The notes: generated by a model from the letters alone, not told the origin. Numbered from the stretch's first letter, positions 16,198 to 25,872 are shown. The stretch: DNA of 64,000 nucleotides from an uncultured Eubacteriales bacterium (GCA_902761825.1 CACWLY010000017.1:1-64000), one strand, 5' to 3'. Numbers and translations are program-made.

Positions 16198-16331
16198 TGC
16201 CAGCGTTTCAGCTGGGCTTCGTCCAGGCGGACGCTGATCTGGATCGCTTCCCGCAGCATAGCGTTTTCGTACAGCAGTTCCAGCAGGATCCGGGCGTTCC
16301 CGCAGGGATCGAAGCGCGCGTTTTCGTTCAT
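16128..16331 (-). CDS. Small Spo0E-like protein with repeat-encoded C-terminal tail
   Basis: A 67-residue protein. Residues 1-46 form a predicted helical hairpin, ending EAIQISVRLDEAQLKRWQ. The SxxLD pattern (SVRLD) and the surrounding helix resemble Spo0E-like aspartyl-phosphate phosphatases, which dephosphorylate Spo0A~P; this is a tentative reading. The last 21 residues (ending [18 protein letters not shown]) are encoded by repeat copy A and are shared with GdhA and an acetyltransferase. The start is the ATG at 16331 behind GGGGGAATGCTCC. A Spo0A-box-like TGTCGAA lies at 16410-16416 upstream, which would fit a sporulation gene. Confidence 0.5.
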   Translation of the reverse strand: MNENARFDPCGNARILLELLYENAMLREAIQISVRLDEAQLKRWQVNVALLRLPPFSLARAKNPSQI

Positions 16332-16528
16332 GGAGCATTCCCCCGCTTTCCTCAAAAAGATTGTGAGCAAAGCGTATAACACAAATGAAAGAAATACAAT
16401 GACAGCTTTTGTCGAATAAAAACGGAAAGCGGGAAAAATATCAAAATTTCACGGGATCTTCACACAAAAAACGCATACTTGCCATAAAGCCGTGACGGGA
16501 TGCCTTAAAAAGAAGCATCCCGTTCATA
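16332..16528. promoter_or_regulatory. Upstream region of the small gene with a 0A-box-like site
   Basis: TGTCGAA at 16410-16416 matches the Spo0A box. A 9-bp-stem hairpin (ACGGGATGC/GCATCCCGT, 16495-16523) sits just beyond the stop of the LytM-like gene but lacks a clear T run. No other gene is seen here. Confidence 0.4.
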
Positions 16529-17041
16529 TTACGGAACAAGACTTTGGGGATCGATATAGGTTTCCCCGCGCAGCGCGCACACTTCCAAGCGCCCGTTCGC
16601 GGTGCCAAGCGCCTGCCCGGCGGCAACGCGCTCGCCCGTATGCACGAGCAGCCCCTGCAGTCCCCTGTACCGGGTCTCGACGCCGCCGTCGTGGAGCAGG
16701 CGCACTTCATCGGCCTCCGCGAAGGTCACCTCGCCCGCCTGCATGGCGCACACGCGCTGCCCATAGGAAACGGCGCAGCCGATCCAGGGGGAAAACCGCC
16801 ATAAGCCGCCCGCGCTCCGTTCCGCTCCGGCGTAGGCCGTCTCGGGCGGCTGCGGAACGGGCATCCGCCAGGGCGCGGGCGTGCGCGCGTCTTCCAGCCG
16901 CTGATCCAGGCTTTCGGCTGCGCTGCGCGCGGCCAGGCGGCGCAGATCGTCCTGCCGCGTGTACAGGGCGGCGAAAACGATCGCGAGCACGCAGAGCGCG
17001 GCCAGGGCGGCTTCGCTCCATTTTTTTACAACGCTGCGCAA
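16529..17041 (-). CDS. Membrane-anchored degenerate M23 (LytM-like) protein
   Basis: A 170-residue protein with an N-terminal membrane span (ALAALCVLAIVFAALY) and a small C-terminal lysostaphin-like fold (SYGQRVCAMQAGEVTFAEAD, then GLLVHTGERVAAGQALG). The metal-binding HxH of active M23 peptidases (HLHFE) reads GRLEVCA here, so it is probably not a peptidase. Degenerate LytM proteins include activators of amidases and SpoIIQ of the sporulation channel; either role is possible. Translation starts at a TTG at 17041 behind GGAGGTG. It is divergent from polA. Confidence 0.75.
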   Translation of the reverse strand: MRSVVKKWSEAALAALCVLAIVFAALYTRQDDLRRLAARSAAESLDQRLEDARTPAPWRMPVPQPPETAYAGAERSAGGLWRFSPWIGCAVSYGQRVCAMQAGEVTFAEADEVRLLHDGGVETRYRGLQGLLVHTGERVAAGQALGTANGRLEVCALRGETYIDPQSLVP

Positions 17042-17081
17042 TTTATTTACACCTCCGCCCGTATTATGGAACAGGTTTACT

Positions 17082-17110
17082 TTGTATATTCGGGCGAACT
17101 GTGTTACAAT
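17082..17110 (+). promoter_or_regulatory. polA promoter
   Basis: TTGTAT (17082-17087) and TACAAT (17105-17110) are spaced by 17 bp, 20 bp before the polA ATG at 17131. Confidence 0.6.
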
Positions 17111-17130
17111 ACGGTACGGAGGTGCGACAT

Positions 17131-19665
17131 ATGCGAGATACCTTTCTGATCGTGGACGGCAACAGCCTGATGCACCGGGCGTTTCACGCCCTGCCGCTGA
17201 TGGATTACAACGGCGTATACACCAACGCCCTGCACGGTTTTCTGGGCATGCTGCTGCGCTGCATCAAGGAGCGGTCTCCGCGCTGGTGCGCGGTCGCCTT
17301 CGACGAGCACGCGCCCACCTTCCGTCACACCGAATACGCGGAATACAAGGCCGGGCGCGCGCGCACGCCGGACGAGCTGCGCCCGCAGTTTGATTCCATC
17401 AAGGAAATACTGACCGCCATGGGGCTGGGCGTGCTGAGCCTGACGGGCTACGAGGCCGACGACATCCTGGGCACGCTGTCGACGCAGTGCCGGGAAAAGG
17501 GCGTGGACGCGCTGCTGCTCACCGGCGACCGCGACGCGCTGCAACTGGTGGACGACGAAGTCACCCTGCTGCTGACCCGCAAGGGCATCAGCGAGGTGGA
17601 GGAATGCACGCCCGCGCGGGTCAGGGAGCTCTTCGGCGTCACGCCCGGTCAGATCACCGATCTCAAGGGCCTGATGGGCGACAGCAGCGACAACATTCCC
17701 GGCGTGCCCGGCGTGGGCGAAAAGACGGCGGTCAAGCTGCTGGACCAGTACGAAACGCTGGAAAACGTGCTGGCCCACGGGGATGAAATCAAAGGCAAGC
17801 TGGGCGAAAAGATCCGGGACAACGCGGACAAGGCGCGCTTCTCGAAATGGCTGGCCACGATCCGGCGGGATATCCCGCTGACCGTGCGCTACGACGCCTG
17901 CGAGGCCCATCATTTAGCGGCGGGCATCCCCGCGCTGAAAAAATACGGCCTTTCGACCATCGCCTCGCGCATCCCCCAGGAACAGGGCGGCGACGCCCCG
18001 GCGGAGGCGGAGGAAAACACGGCCTTCGGCGAATGGCGGGAGCTGACGCGGGAAAGCGCGGCGGCGCTGTGCCGGGACAATAAAGACATCGCCGTTTTCG
18101 CGGGCGAGGAGGAGCTTTCCCTCTGCTCGGGCGAAACCCGGCTGCGCGCCTCGCTGGGCGGGCAGACGAGCCTGTTCGACGCCGCGGACGCGGGCGGCGC
18201 TTCCCTGCGGGACGCCGGGCCGGTCTGGCGCGGATCGGTGATCACGCACGACGGAAAGCGTTTGCTGCACGCGCTGGCCGGGCAGGAACAGCCGCTGCCG
18301 GAGATCGCCTTCGACACCATGCTCGCGGCCTACGTGCTGAACCCCCAGGAAAAAAGCTATCATCTGTCGTCCTTCGGCGACGCCGACGCCTCGGGCGTAT
18401 GGACGCTTTGGCGGCGGCAGCAGAAGCAAATGCAGGCGCAGGGCGTGGATCGCCTGTACCGGGAGATCGAGCTTCCCCTGCTGAACGTGCTGTTCGATAT
18501 GGAGCGCGCGGGCTTCCGCGTGGATACCGACGTGCTGCGGGAGATCGGAAGCCGCCTGTCCCAGCGCGAAGACGAGCTTCGCCGGAGCATTTTCGAGCGC
18601 TGCGGCGTGGGCGAGTTCAACATCAACAGCCCCAAGCAGCTGGGCGACGTGCTGTTCAACAAGCTGGGGCTGCAGGCCGGCCGCAAAACCAGCAAGGGCT
18701 TTTCCACGGACGCCGAAACGCTGGAAAGCCTGCGCGACGCGCATCCCGCCGTCGGCGATATCCTGGAATACCGGCAGGTCAGCAAGCTGCACGGCACCTA
18801 TATCGACGCGCTGATCCGCAAGGTGGACGATGAAGGCCGCATCCATACCTTCTTCGACCAGACCGGAACGGCGACCGGGCGCATATCCAGCGCCGAGCCC
18901 AACCTGCAGAACATCCCCGTGCGCACCGATATGGGCCGCGAGATCCGCCGCGCGTTCGTTGCTTCCCCGGGCCATGTGCTGATCGACGCCGATTACAGCC
19001 AGATCGAGCTACGCATCCTGGCGCATTTTTCGGGCGACGCCGCGATGGTGGACGCCTTCCGGCAGGGACAGGATATCCACGCCCGCACGGCGGCCGAGGT
19101 GGCGGGCATCGGCATCGGCGACGTGACGCCGCAGATGCGCTCCCACGCGAAGGCCGTCAATTTCGGCCTGGTATACGGCATCAGCGATTTCGGCCTGGCC
19201 CGGAACACCGGCATGACGCGCAAGGAATCCGCCGCCTTCATCGAGCGGTATTTCGCCGCCTATCCCGGCGTGAAAGCCTTTATGGAGCAGAAGAAGGCGG
19301 AGGGCTACGCGCAGGGAGAGGTGCGCACGCTCTTCGGCCGGGTGCGCATGCTGCCCGAGCTCAAATCCTCCAATTACAACACGCGCGCGTTCGGCGAGCG
19401 CGCCGCCATGAACACGCCCGTGCAGGGCACCGCGGCCGATATCATCAAGCTGGCCATGGTCCGGGTGCACGAAGCGCTGAAGAAGGGCGGCTATCAGAGC
19501 AAGCTGATCTTGCAGGTACACGACGAACTGATCATCGAGTCGCCGGAAGGCGAAGCGGAAGCGGCGGCCCGCCTGCTGAAGGACTGCATGGAAAACGTCT
19601 GCTCGCTGTCCGTGCCGCTGGTGGCCGAGGTCAAGACGGGACACAGCTGGTATGAAACCAAATAA
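17131..19665 (+). CDS. polA: DNA polymerase I
   Basis: An 844-residue repair and Okazaki-fragment polymerase. Residues 1-270 are the 5'-3' exonuclease (LIVDGNSLMHRAFHALP, AVAFDEHAPTFRH, YEADDILGTL, LTGDRDALQLV, LKGLMGDSSDNIPGVPGVGEKT). The middle 3'-5' exonuclease-like part lacks the DxE motif, so proofreading is probably lost, as in other Firmicutes. The polymerase motifs are intact: DYSQIELRILAHFS (A), RSHAKAVNFGLVYGIS (B), LQVHDELIIE (C). The ATG at 17131 follows CGGAGGTGCGACAT; the long upstream frame is not coding. It is the first gene of a run with coaE, a transglycosylase and a solute-binding protein. Confidence 0.97.
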   Translation: MRDTFLIVDGNSLMHRAFHALPLMDYNGVYTNALHGFLGMLLRCIKERSPRWCAVAFDEHAPTFRHTEYAEYKAGRARTPDELRPQFDSIKEILTAMGLGVLSLTGYEADDILGTLSTQCREKGVDALLLTGDRDALQLVDDEVTLLLTRKGISEVEECTPARVRELFGVTPGQITDLKGLMGDSSDNIPGVPGVGEKTAVKLLDQYETLENVLAHGDEIKGKLGEKIRDNADKARFSKWLATIRRDIPLTVRYDACEAHHLAAGIPALKKYGLSTIASRIPQEQGGDAPAEAEENTAFGEWRELTRESAAALCRDNKDIAVFAGEEELSLCSGETRLRASLGGQTSLFDAADAGGASLRDAGPVWRGSVITHDGKRLLHALAGQEQPLPEIAFDTMLAAYVLNPQEKSYHLSSFGDADASGVWTLWRRQQKQMQAQGVDRLYREIELPLLNVLFDMERAGFRVDTDVLREIGSRLSQREDELRRSIFERCGVGEFNINSPKQLGDVLFNKLGLQAGRKTSKGFSTDAETLESLRDAHPAVGDILEYRQVSKLHGTYIDALIRKVDDEGRIHTFFDQTGTATGRISSAEPNLQNIPVRTDMGREIRRAFVASPGHVLIDADYSQIELRILAHFSGDAAMVDAFRQGQDIHARTAAEVAGIGIGDVTPQMRSHAKAVNFGLVYGISDFGLARNTGMTRKESAAFIERYFAAYPGVKAFMEQKKAEGYAQGEVRTLFGRVRMLPELKSSNYNTRAFGERAAMNTPVQGTAADIIKLAMVRVHEALKKGGYQSKLILQVHDELIIESPEGEAEAAARLLKDCMENVCSLSVPLVAEVKTGHSWYETK

Positions 19666-20263
19666 GCCTTTTGTATTGGGGCTCACGGGCGGCATCGCCT
19701 GCGGAAAGAGCCACGTGGCGCAGGAGCTGCGCAATCTGGGCGTGCCGGTGCTGGACGCGGACGCTATCTCGCGCGCCGTAACGGCAAAGGGCGGGGAAGC
19801 GCTGCCCGCCATCCGCGCGCGCTTCGGCGACGGCGTATTCGACGGGGAGGAGCTGAACCGCCGCGCGCTCGGCGCGCTCGTTTTTTCGGATGCGCGGAAG
19901 CGCCGCGCGCTGGAAGAGATCATCCATCCCCTTGTGACGGCCCGCATGCTGCGCGAGACCGAGGCGGCGCAGGCCGATATCGTGGGCTGGGACGTGCCGC
20001 TGCTGTACGAGACCGGCATGGACGCGCACTGCGACGAGGTCTGGTGCGTGTATATCACGCTCCAGGAGCAATTGCGCCGGGTCATGCGCCGGGACCGTCT
20101 GGACCGCGCGGCGGCCCAGGCGCGCATAGACAGCCAGCTTTCGCTGGCCGAAAAAAAACTGCGCGCCCAGCACCGCATCAGCACGATGGGCAGCCGGGCG
20201 GACACGCGGCGGCGCGTGCGCGCGCTGCTGCGCGACCTGCGAAGGAGGCTGCGCCATGAGTGA
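19652..20263 (+). CDS. coaE: Dephospho-CoA kinase
   Basis: A 203-residue enzyme that phosphorylates dephospho-CoA to coenzyme A, the last step of CoA synthesis. The P-loop is LTGGIACGKSHVAQEL at residues 10-25, followed by VLDADAISRAV with the catalytic Asp. The CoA-binding segment IIHPLVTARM and the lid region RRDRLDRAAAQARIDSQLSL are present. Its start overlaps polA by 14 bp, and its end overlaps the transglycosylase by 8 bp. polA-coaE linkage is common in Firmicutes. Confidence 0.96.
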   Translation: MKPNKPFVLGLTGGIACGKSHVAQELRNLGVPVLDADAISRAVTAKGGEALPAIRARFGDGVFDGEELNRRALGALVFSDARKRRALEEIIHPLVTARMLRETEAAQADIVGWDVPLLYETGMDAHCDEVWCVYITLQEQLRRVMRRDRLDRAAAQARIDSQLSLAEKKLRAQHRISTMGSRADTRRRVRALLRDLRRRLRHE

Positions 20264-21032
20264 TTTCCGTCCCGTGCCGCGCAACCGCCGCAGCGATCGG
20301 CAGGCAGCCGGAAAGCAGAGCGGCTGGCAGCGGCCCCGCGCGCGCAGCTATGCGCCCAGGCCTTCGCCCGCCGCGCCGCCGGAGCAGCCCACGCGCCGGG
20401 AAAAAACCGCCGCGCGCTTTCCCCTGCGCACGGCGACCGTGCTCGCCCTGCTGCTGATCGCCGCGGTGCTTGCGCTGCGCTCGGTGCAGGCCAAGCGGGA
20501 CGCGCTCACCCGCGAGCGAGAGGAGGCCGCGGCGGCCTACGACCTGCTCGTTTCCCGGCATACCGTGAACGGAACCCGGCCCTGGATCGAAAAATACGCG
20601 CTGCAAAACGGCATCGAGCCCGCCTTTGCTGCGGCGGTCATCCTGCGGGAAAGCAGCTATGATCCAAACGCCACCAGCAGCGTCGGCGCGCGCGGGCTGA
20701 TGCAGGTGATGGAAGACACCTTCGATTTCATCCGCCGCAATCTGAACGAGCAGACTTCGTTCCGGGATATGTACGATCCCGAAACCAACATCCGCTACGG
20801 CTGCTGGTATCTGGGATATCTGAGCCGCATTTTCGGCGGCGATCCCATCGAAATCGCCTGCGCTTATCACGCGGGGCCCAACAACGTGAAGCGATGGATC
20901 ATGAATTACGCCGCGGATCAGCAGCGTCTGCGGCTGGAGGAGATCCCCATGGAGGATACGCGCTATTACGCGGGAAAGGTTTATGATGCATATTCCATTT
21001 ATTTCCAGCATTTCTATCCCGACCCGGCTTAA
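20256..21032 (+). CDS. Membrane-anchored lytic transglycosylase (SLT domain)
   Basis: A 258-residue wall-cleaving protein. The cytoplasmic N-terminus is Arg/Pro-rich, a single span lies at about residues 60-75 (TATVLALLLIAAVLALRS), and an SLT goose-lysozyme-like domain follows. The catalytic Glu is in AAVILRESSYDPNATSSVGA, then RGLMQVMEDT and YGCWYLGYL. ACAYHAGPNNVKRW is the conserved AYNAG-type motif. The family cuts the glycan chain, forming 1,6-anhydro ends. It overlaps coaE by 8 bp and the next gene by 50 bp. Confidence 0.92.
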   Translation: MSDFRPVPRNRRSDRQAAGKQSGWQRPRARSYAPRPSPAAPPEQPTRREKTAARFPLRTATVLALLLIAAVLALRSVQAKRDALTREREEAAAAYDLLVSRHTVNGTRPWIEKYALQNGIEPAFAAAVILRESSYDPNATSSVGARGLMQVMEDTFDFIRRNLNEQTSFRDMYDPETNIRYGCWYLGYLSRIFGGDPIEIACAYHAGPNNVKRWIMNYAADQQRLRLEEIPMEDTRYYAGKVYDAYSIYFQHFYPDPA

Positions 21033-22575
21033 ACGCCTCGCGGCCTGCCTGCTGGCATCGGCGCTGCTGCTAAGCGGCGCGGCGGCCGAAATGATGACCG
21101 ACACGGGCGTGCATATGGGCATCATTTCGGTATCCAGCACCCAGGTCAACCCGCTCACGCCGGTGGAGCGCGAATTCATGTCGGTGACCAGCCTGATGTA
21201 CGAGGGGCTGATGCGCCTGGACGACGACTACCAGCCCCAGCCCTGCCTTGCCGAGCGCTACAGCACCAGCACCGACGGCAAGACCTGGTTCTTCTACCTG
21301 CGGGACGGCGTCAGCTTCCACGACGGCACCGCGCTGACGGCGTACGACGTGGCGGCGACGGCGTCCGAGATCCTGCGGCTGGCCGAAGAAGGCCAGGGGC
21401 GCTACCAGACGCTCAAATATTTCGTCGCCTCCATCGAAGCCAGCGACAGCCGCACGGTGGTCGTGCGCACCAACCGCGCCAATTACGGCTTTTTGTTCGC
21501 CATGACCTTTCCCGTGCTCAAGGCGAGCGAAGTGCAGTCGCCCAATCCCGTGGGCACGGGCGCGTATTTCCTGGATATGTTCGAGCCCGGCGTGTACATG
21601 CTGCTGTCGGCCTATACCGGCTGGTGGCAGAACCTGCCCGAGAACCGCCAGGTGCTGGTCAACTTTTTCACCACCAACCGCGAATTGATATCGGCCTATG
21701 AATACAGCAACGTGGACGCCATCCTGACGCGGGCCATCACGGCGGCGCAGTACCGCAGCGGCGTGAGCAGCTACAACATCGATTACCGCACGACCCAGCT
21801 GGAAACGCTGCTGATGAACAACCACGCGCCCGAGCTGGCCGACGTGCAGGTGCGCCAGGCGATCCGCTACATGATCGATATGGACGATATCGTGAACAAC
21901 GTGTATTACGGCATGGTCACGCGCACCGATACCCCGCTGATTCCCGGCACCTGGACCTACTGGAACGGCGAGCATCACCAGGAATACAACAAGCAGCGCG
22001 CGATGGAGCTGCTGGACGCCGCCGGATGGGACCGCTTTACGATCAGCGACGCCGGCAACGAGGTGCGCATCCGCATCACGGACGGGAAGCAGGCGAACCT
22101 GCATCTGCGCTTTTACGTGTACGAGGAGCAGGACAACAGCGTGCGCGTGGAGGTTGCCAACCGCATCGCCGACCGGCTGCTCGAAGTGGGCATAGAATGC
22201 TCGGTGAACACGATCACCTACAAGGAAGCGGCCGAAAAGCTGAAGGCCGGGTCCTACGACCTGTGCCTGGCCGCGTATAACATCGATTTCACCCCCGATC
22301 CGGGGTATCTGCTGATATCCGGGAACACCGGCAATTACATGCGCTACAAATCCGGCGAAATGGACGCGCTGATCCAGACCCGGCTGCGCGGTGCGATGGA
22401 TTACGCCGAATACAGGCAGGCGCTGATGGAAATACAGAATCAGTTCTGGCAGGACTGCCCTTTGGTGTGCCTGTATTACCGCAACGGCGCGATCCTGACC
22501 CGGCGCATGTTTACGGACGCCCGCGACGTGCGCGAGCCCGAGGTGCTGCGCGGGATCGAAACCTTCAGAAAATAG
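20983..22575 (+). CDS. Peptide/nickel-type ABC transporter substrate-binding protein (SBP_bac_5)
   Basis: A 530-residue exported binding protein. The N-terminus RLKRLAACLLASALLLSGAA is a signal peptide without a lipobox Cys. Family 5 signatures follow: LMYEGLMRLDDDYQPQPCLA, WFFYLRDGVSFHDGTALTAY, and RQAIRYMIDMDDIV. No permease or ATPase gene is adjacent, so the transporter partner is elsewhere or the protein has a scavenging or signalling role. The start overlaps the transglycosylase by 50 bp and has a GGGAAAGGTTT site. The likely ligand is an oligopeptide, but that is not decided by sequence. Confidence 0.9.
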   Translation: MMHIPFISSISIPTRLKRLAACLLASALLLSGAAAEMMTDTGVHMGIISVSSTQVNPLTPVEREFMSVTSLMYEGLMRLDDDYQPQPCLAERYSTSTDGKTWFFYLRDGVSFHDGTALTAYDVAATASEILRLAEEGQGRYQTLKYFVASIEASDSRTVVVRTNRANYGFLFAMTFPVLKASEVQSPNPVGTGAYFLDMFEPGVYMLLSAYTGWWQNLPENRQVLVNFFTTNRELISAYEYSNVDAILTRAITAAQYRSGVSSYNIDYRTTQLETLLMNNHAPELADVQVRQAIRYMIDMDDIVNNVYYGMVTRTDTPLIPGTWTYWNGEHHQEYNKQRAMELLDAAGWDRFTISDAGNEVRIRITDGKQANLHLRFYVYEEQDNSVRVEVANRIADRLLEVGIECSVNTITYKEAAEKLKAGSYDLCLAAYNIDFTPDPGYLLISGNTGNYMRYKSGEMDALIQTRLRGAMDYAEYRQALMEIQNQFWQDCPLVCLYYRNGAILTRRMFTDARDVREPEVLRGIETFRK

Positions 22576-22872
22576 CGGGAAAGCCCCAGAAAACAGCAAG
22601 AAAAACTTGCCATTCGGCCTTTTTTTCTGTATAATATACGGATATTCCATTTCCCCGCGGAACAGACGGCACACGCGACAGACCGGGGCCCGCTTATACA
22701 ACCGACAATATGACGACCGGAAACAGACAAACAGACAGAGAATGATCCGCCCGCTTGTCCGTTTTTTCGTTATTCCCTCGGGAGACGCGGCATCCCGCCT
22801 TTATCCATAATGACTGAAAGAATATAAAAACAGCCCAACGGACCCAACGAAAAAGAAAGCTGCGGTGAGGCT
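22576..22872 (+). promoter_or_regulatory. Promoter and long leader of the PAS-GGDEF-EAL gene
   Basis: TTGCCA (22607-22612) and TATAAT (22630-22635) are spaced by 17 bp, giving a leader of about 230 nt before the ATG at 22873. I looked for a c-di-GMP riboswitch pattern in the leader and did not find one. The rest shows no gene. Confidence 0.65.
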
Positions 22873-25872
22873 ATGGAACGATACGTCTTTACGGCGGAAA
22901 AAAAGGCTGCGCTGGAAGGCCTGCGTCAGCCGTTCGCCATTTATCAGTTTATCAACAAACGCGTCGTCACCCTCGTCCTTTCGGAGGGTTTCTGCGAGCT
23001 GTTCGGCTATACCGACCGCGAGCAGGCGTATTACGACATGGATCACGACATGTACAAGGATACGCATCCCGACGACAAGGCCCGGATCGCCAACGCCGCC
23101 ATCGTCTTCGCCACCGAGGGCGGAAGGTACGAGGTGATCTACCGGACGCGGAGAAAGGAAACCGCCGATTACGTCGTCGTGCACGCTATAGGCGAGCACG
23201 TGTATACGGAAGACGGGGTCAGGCTGGCGCACGTATGGTATACCGACGAAGGCACCTATGTGGAGGATTCCGCGGAAACGAGGTTTGAAATAACCCATAC
23301 GCTCAGCAACGCGCTTCACGAGCAGAGCATGATCAAGGCCAGCCGGTACGATTTTCTGACCGGCCTGCCGAGCATGACCTATTTCTTCGAGCTGGCCGAG
23401 GCGGAAAAAGATAAAATACTGAAATCGGGCGGCGAACCCGCGCTGCTCTACATCGATTTCAGCGGCATGAAATTCTTTAACAACAAGCATGGCTTCGCCG
23501 TCGGCAATCAGATGCTCCAGGCGTTCGCGCAGCTGCTGTCCGCGGCGTTCAGCAACGAAAACTGCTGCCGCATCGGCTCCGACCATTTCGCGGTGATTTC
23601 ACCCGAATCGGGGCTGGAAGAAAAGCTGAACGACATTTTCGCCGCGTTCGGCAAGCTGTACGACGGAAAGACGCCGCCCGTGCACGTCGGCATCTATCCG
23701 CATCGCATAGAGGACGTGCCCGCAAGCTCGGCGTGCGACAGAGCGAAGATGGCCTGCGGCGTGCTGAAGGGCTCGTACGCCTCCGGGTTCAGCTATTACA
23801 CCGCCGAGCTGCGGGAAAACGCAGTAAACAGGCACTATTTCATCGAGAACATCGATACCGCCATCCGCGAAGGATGGATCAAGGTTTATCTCCAGCCGAT
23901 CATCCGCGCCGTCAACGGCAGGGTCTGCGACGTGGAAGCGCTGTCGAGATGGATCGATCCCGAAAAGGGCATGTTCTCCCCCGCCAGCTATATCCCGGTG
24001 CTGGAGGAAGCGCGGCTGATCTACAAGCTCGATCTGTATGTCATCGACCAGGTGCTGGAAGCCATCAAAACGCAGAAGGACGAAGGCTTCCATATCCTCC
24101 CGCACTCCATCAACCTCTCGCGCGACGATTTCGACGCCTGCGACATCGTGGAGGAGATACGCAAACGCGTCGACGCCGCCGGGATCGACCGCGACCGGAT
24201 CACGATCGAAATAACGGAGAGCATGATCGGCCGCGATTTCGAGTTCATAAAGGCGCAGGTGAAGCGCTTCCGGGAGCTCGGCTTCCCGGTATGGATGGAC
24301 GACTTCGGCAGCGGGTATTCGTCGCTGGACGTTCTGCACAGCATCCAGTTTGACCTCGTCAAATTCGACATGAGCTTCATGCGCATGCTCAAGGAAGGCG
24401 GGGACGGAAAAGTCATCCTGACCGAGCTGATGCGGCTCGCCACCTCCCTGGGGCTGGATACGGTCTGCGAGGGCGTGGAAACCGAATCGCAGAGCAGATT
24501 TTTGCAGGAGATCGGCTGCTCCAAGCTGCAGGGGTATTATTACTGCAAGCCGCTCCCCTTTGATACGATCCGCGATATGTACAGCAGCAAATCGCTGATC
24601 GAAAACGAGGATCCGGAAGAATCCGGCTATTACGAGAGCATAGGAAAGGTCAGCCTTTACGATCTGGGCATCATCGCCGGCGACTCGGAGAACGGCTTCC
24701 ACAACTATTTCGATACGATCCCGATCAGCATCCTCGAGGTATGGAACGGCGGCGCCAGATACGTGCGAAGCAACCGTTCCTACCGCGAACTGGTCAAACG
24801 CCTTTTCCATGTCGACGTCATGTCCGACATGGCGGATTTCATTTCCTCCTCCGGCGAAGTCGGCGACGCGTTCGTATCCGCGATCAAGCAATCCCTGAGC
24901 ACCGGAAACCGCGTGTTCTTTGATCAGAAGCTGCCCGACGGCTCGATCGCGCATTCCCTTGTGCGCCGCGTAAGCGTCAACCCGGTCACGGGAGCCGCCG
25001 CGATCGCGATCGCCGTCCTCTCCGTTACCGATCCGGACGAAAGCACGACCTTCGCGGATATCGCCCGGGCGCTCGCGGCCGACTATTACAACCTGTATGT
25101 AATCGATCTGGATACCGATCAGTACATCGAATACTCCTCTCAGATCGGCCGCGAGGAGCTGTTCATAGAGCGCCACGGCAAAGGCTTTTTCGAATCGGCG
25201 AGGATCGATGCCATGACCCGCATCTACGAGGAGGACCGCGAGCCGTTCCTCAAATGGTTCTCCAGGGAAAACGTGCTGCACGAGCTGAATACGCAGGGCG
25301 TTTTCACGACCACGTACCGCCTGATCGATACCGGAACGCCGATGTACGTCAACATGAAGATCACCCGCATGCGCGGTGGCAACCGCCTCATCCTGGGCGT
25401 CAGCAATATCGACGCGCACATGAAGCAGAAGAAGCGGTACGAGGAATTGCAGAAGGAGCGCAACATGCTCGTGCCGGTCATGGCGCTCTCCGACGGCTAT
25501 CTCACCATGTATACCGTCGATCTTGAAACGGGCAGCTATGTGGTATGCAGCTCTTCCGACGACTTTGAAAGCCTCGGCGCGTCGAAGGGCGGCGAAGATT
25601 TCTTCGGGCAGGCTTATATCGACGTGGATACGTACTGCTATCCCGAAGACAGAAAGCGGTTCCGCGAGCAGGTGACCCGCGAAAACGTGCTGCGCGAAAT
25701 CAAGCTGCACGGCAGCTTCAGCATCGATTACCGGCTCATGATAAAGGGCGTTCCCAGGCCGGTCACGCTCAAGGCCGCCCTGTTCAGGGACGGCGACGAG
25801 GAAAAGCTGGTCGTCGGCCTGCGCGAAGGCAAAAACGCGCCGGGAACCGACGCACAGAAAAAAATCCGCTGA
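22873..25872 (+). CDS. PAS / degenerate GGDEF / EAL c-di-GMP phosphodiesterase with C-terminal PAS-like repeats
   Basis: A 999-residue soluble signalling protein. It opens with a PAS-like sensor (FCELFGYTDREQAYYDMDHD), followed by a GGDEF domain altered to GSDHF (RIGSDHFAVIS) and likely inactive. The EAL domain is complete: EALSRW, NLSRDDF, EITES, MDDFGSGYSSL, KFDMSF, EGVETESQ. After residue about 600 come three more PAS-like modules; two resemble each other (IDLDTDQYIEYSS and VDLETGSYVVCSS). It probably hydrolyses c-di-GMP under control of several internal sensors. The ATG at 22873 follows GGTGAGGCT. Confidence 0.9.
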   Translation: MERYVFTAEKKAALEGLRQPFAIYQFINKRVVTLVLSEGFCELFGYTDREQAYYDMDHDMYKDTHPDDKARIANAAIVFATEGGRYEVIYRTRRKETADYVVVHAIGEHVYTEDGVRLAHVWYTDEGTYVEDSAETRFEITHTLSNALHEQSMIKASRYDFLTGLPSMTYFFELAEAEKDKILKSGGEPALLYIDFSGMKFFNNKHGFAVGNQMLQAFAQLLSAAFSNENCCRIGSDHFAVISPESGLEEKLNDIFAAFGKLYDGKTPPVHVGIYPHRIEDVPASSACDRAKMACGVLKGSYASGFSYYTAELRENAVNRHYFIENIDTAIREGWIKVYLQPIIRAVNGRVCDVEALSRWIDPEKGMFSPASYIPVLEEARLIYKLDLYVIDQVLEAIKTQKDEGFHILPHSINLSRDDFDACDIVEEIRKRVDAAGIDRDRITIEITESMIGRDFEFIKAQVKRFRELGFPVWMDDFGSGYSSLDVLHSIQFDLVKFDMSFMRMLKEGGDGKVILTELMRLATSLGLDTVCEGVETESQSRFLQEIGCSKLQGYYYCKPLPFDTIRDMYSSKSLIENEDPEESGYYESIGKVSLYDLGIIAGDSENGFHNYFDTIPISILEVWNGGARYVRSNRSYRELVKRLFHVDVMSDMADFISSSGEVGDAFVSAIKQSLSTGNRVFFDQKLPDGSIAHSLVRRVSVNPVTGAAAIAIAVLSVTDPDESTTFADIARALAADYYNLYVIDLDTDQYIEYSSQIGREELFIERHGKGFFESARIDAMTRIYEEDREPFLKWFSRENVLHELNTQGVFTTTYRLIDTGTPMYVNMKITRMRGGNRLILGVSNIDAHMKQKKRYEELQKERNMLVPVMALSDGYLTMYTVDLETGSYVVCSSSDDFESLGASKGGEDFFGQAYIDVDTYCYPEDRKRFREQVTRENVLREIKLHGSFSIDYRLMIKGVPRPVTLKAALFRDGDEEKLVVGLREGKNAPGTDAQKKIR

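Noticed and set aside
22642-22872. c-di-GMP riboswitch in the leader of the PAS-GGDEF-EAL gene
   Set aside because: The conserved aptamer segments are not there; the leader shows no convincing fold.
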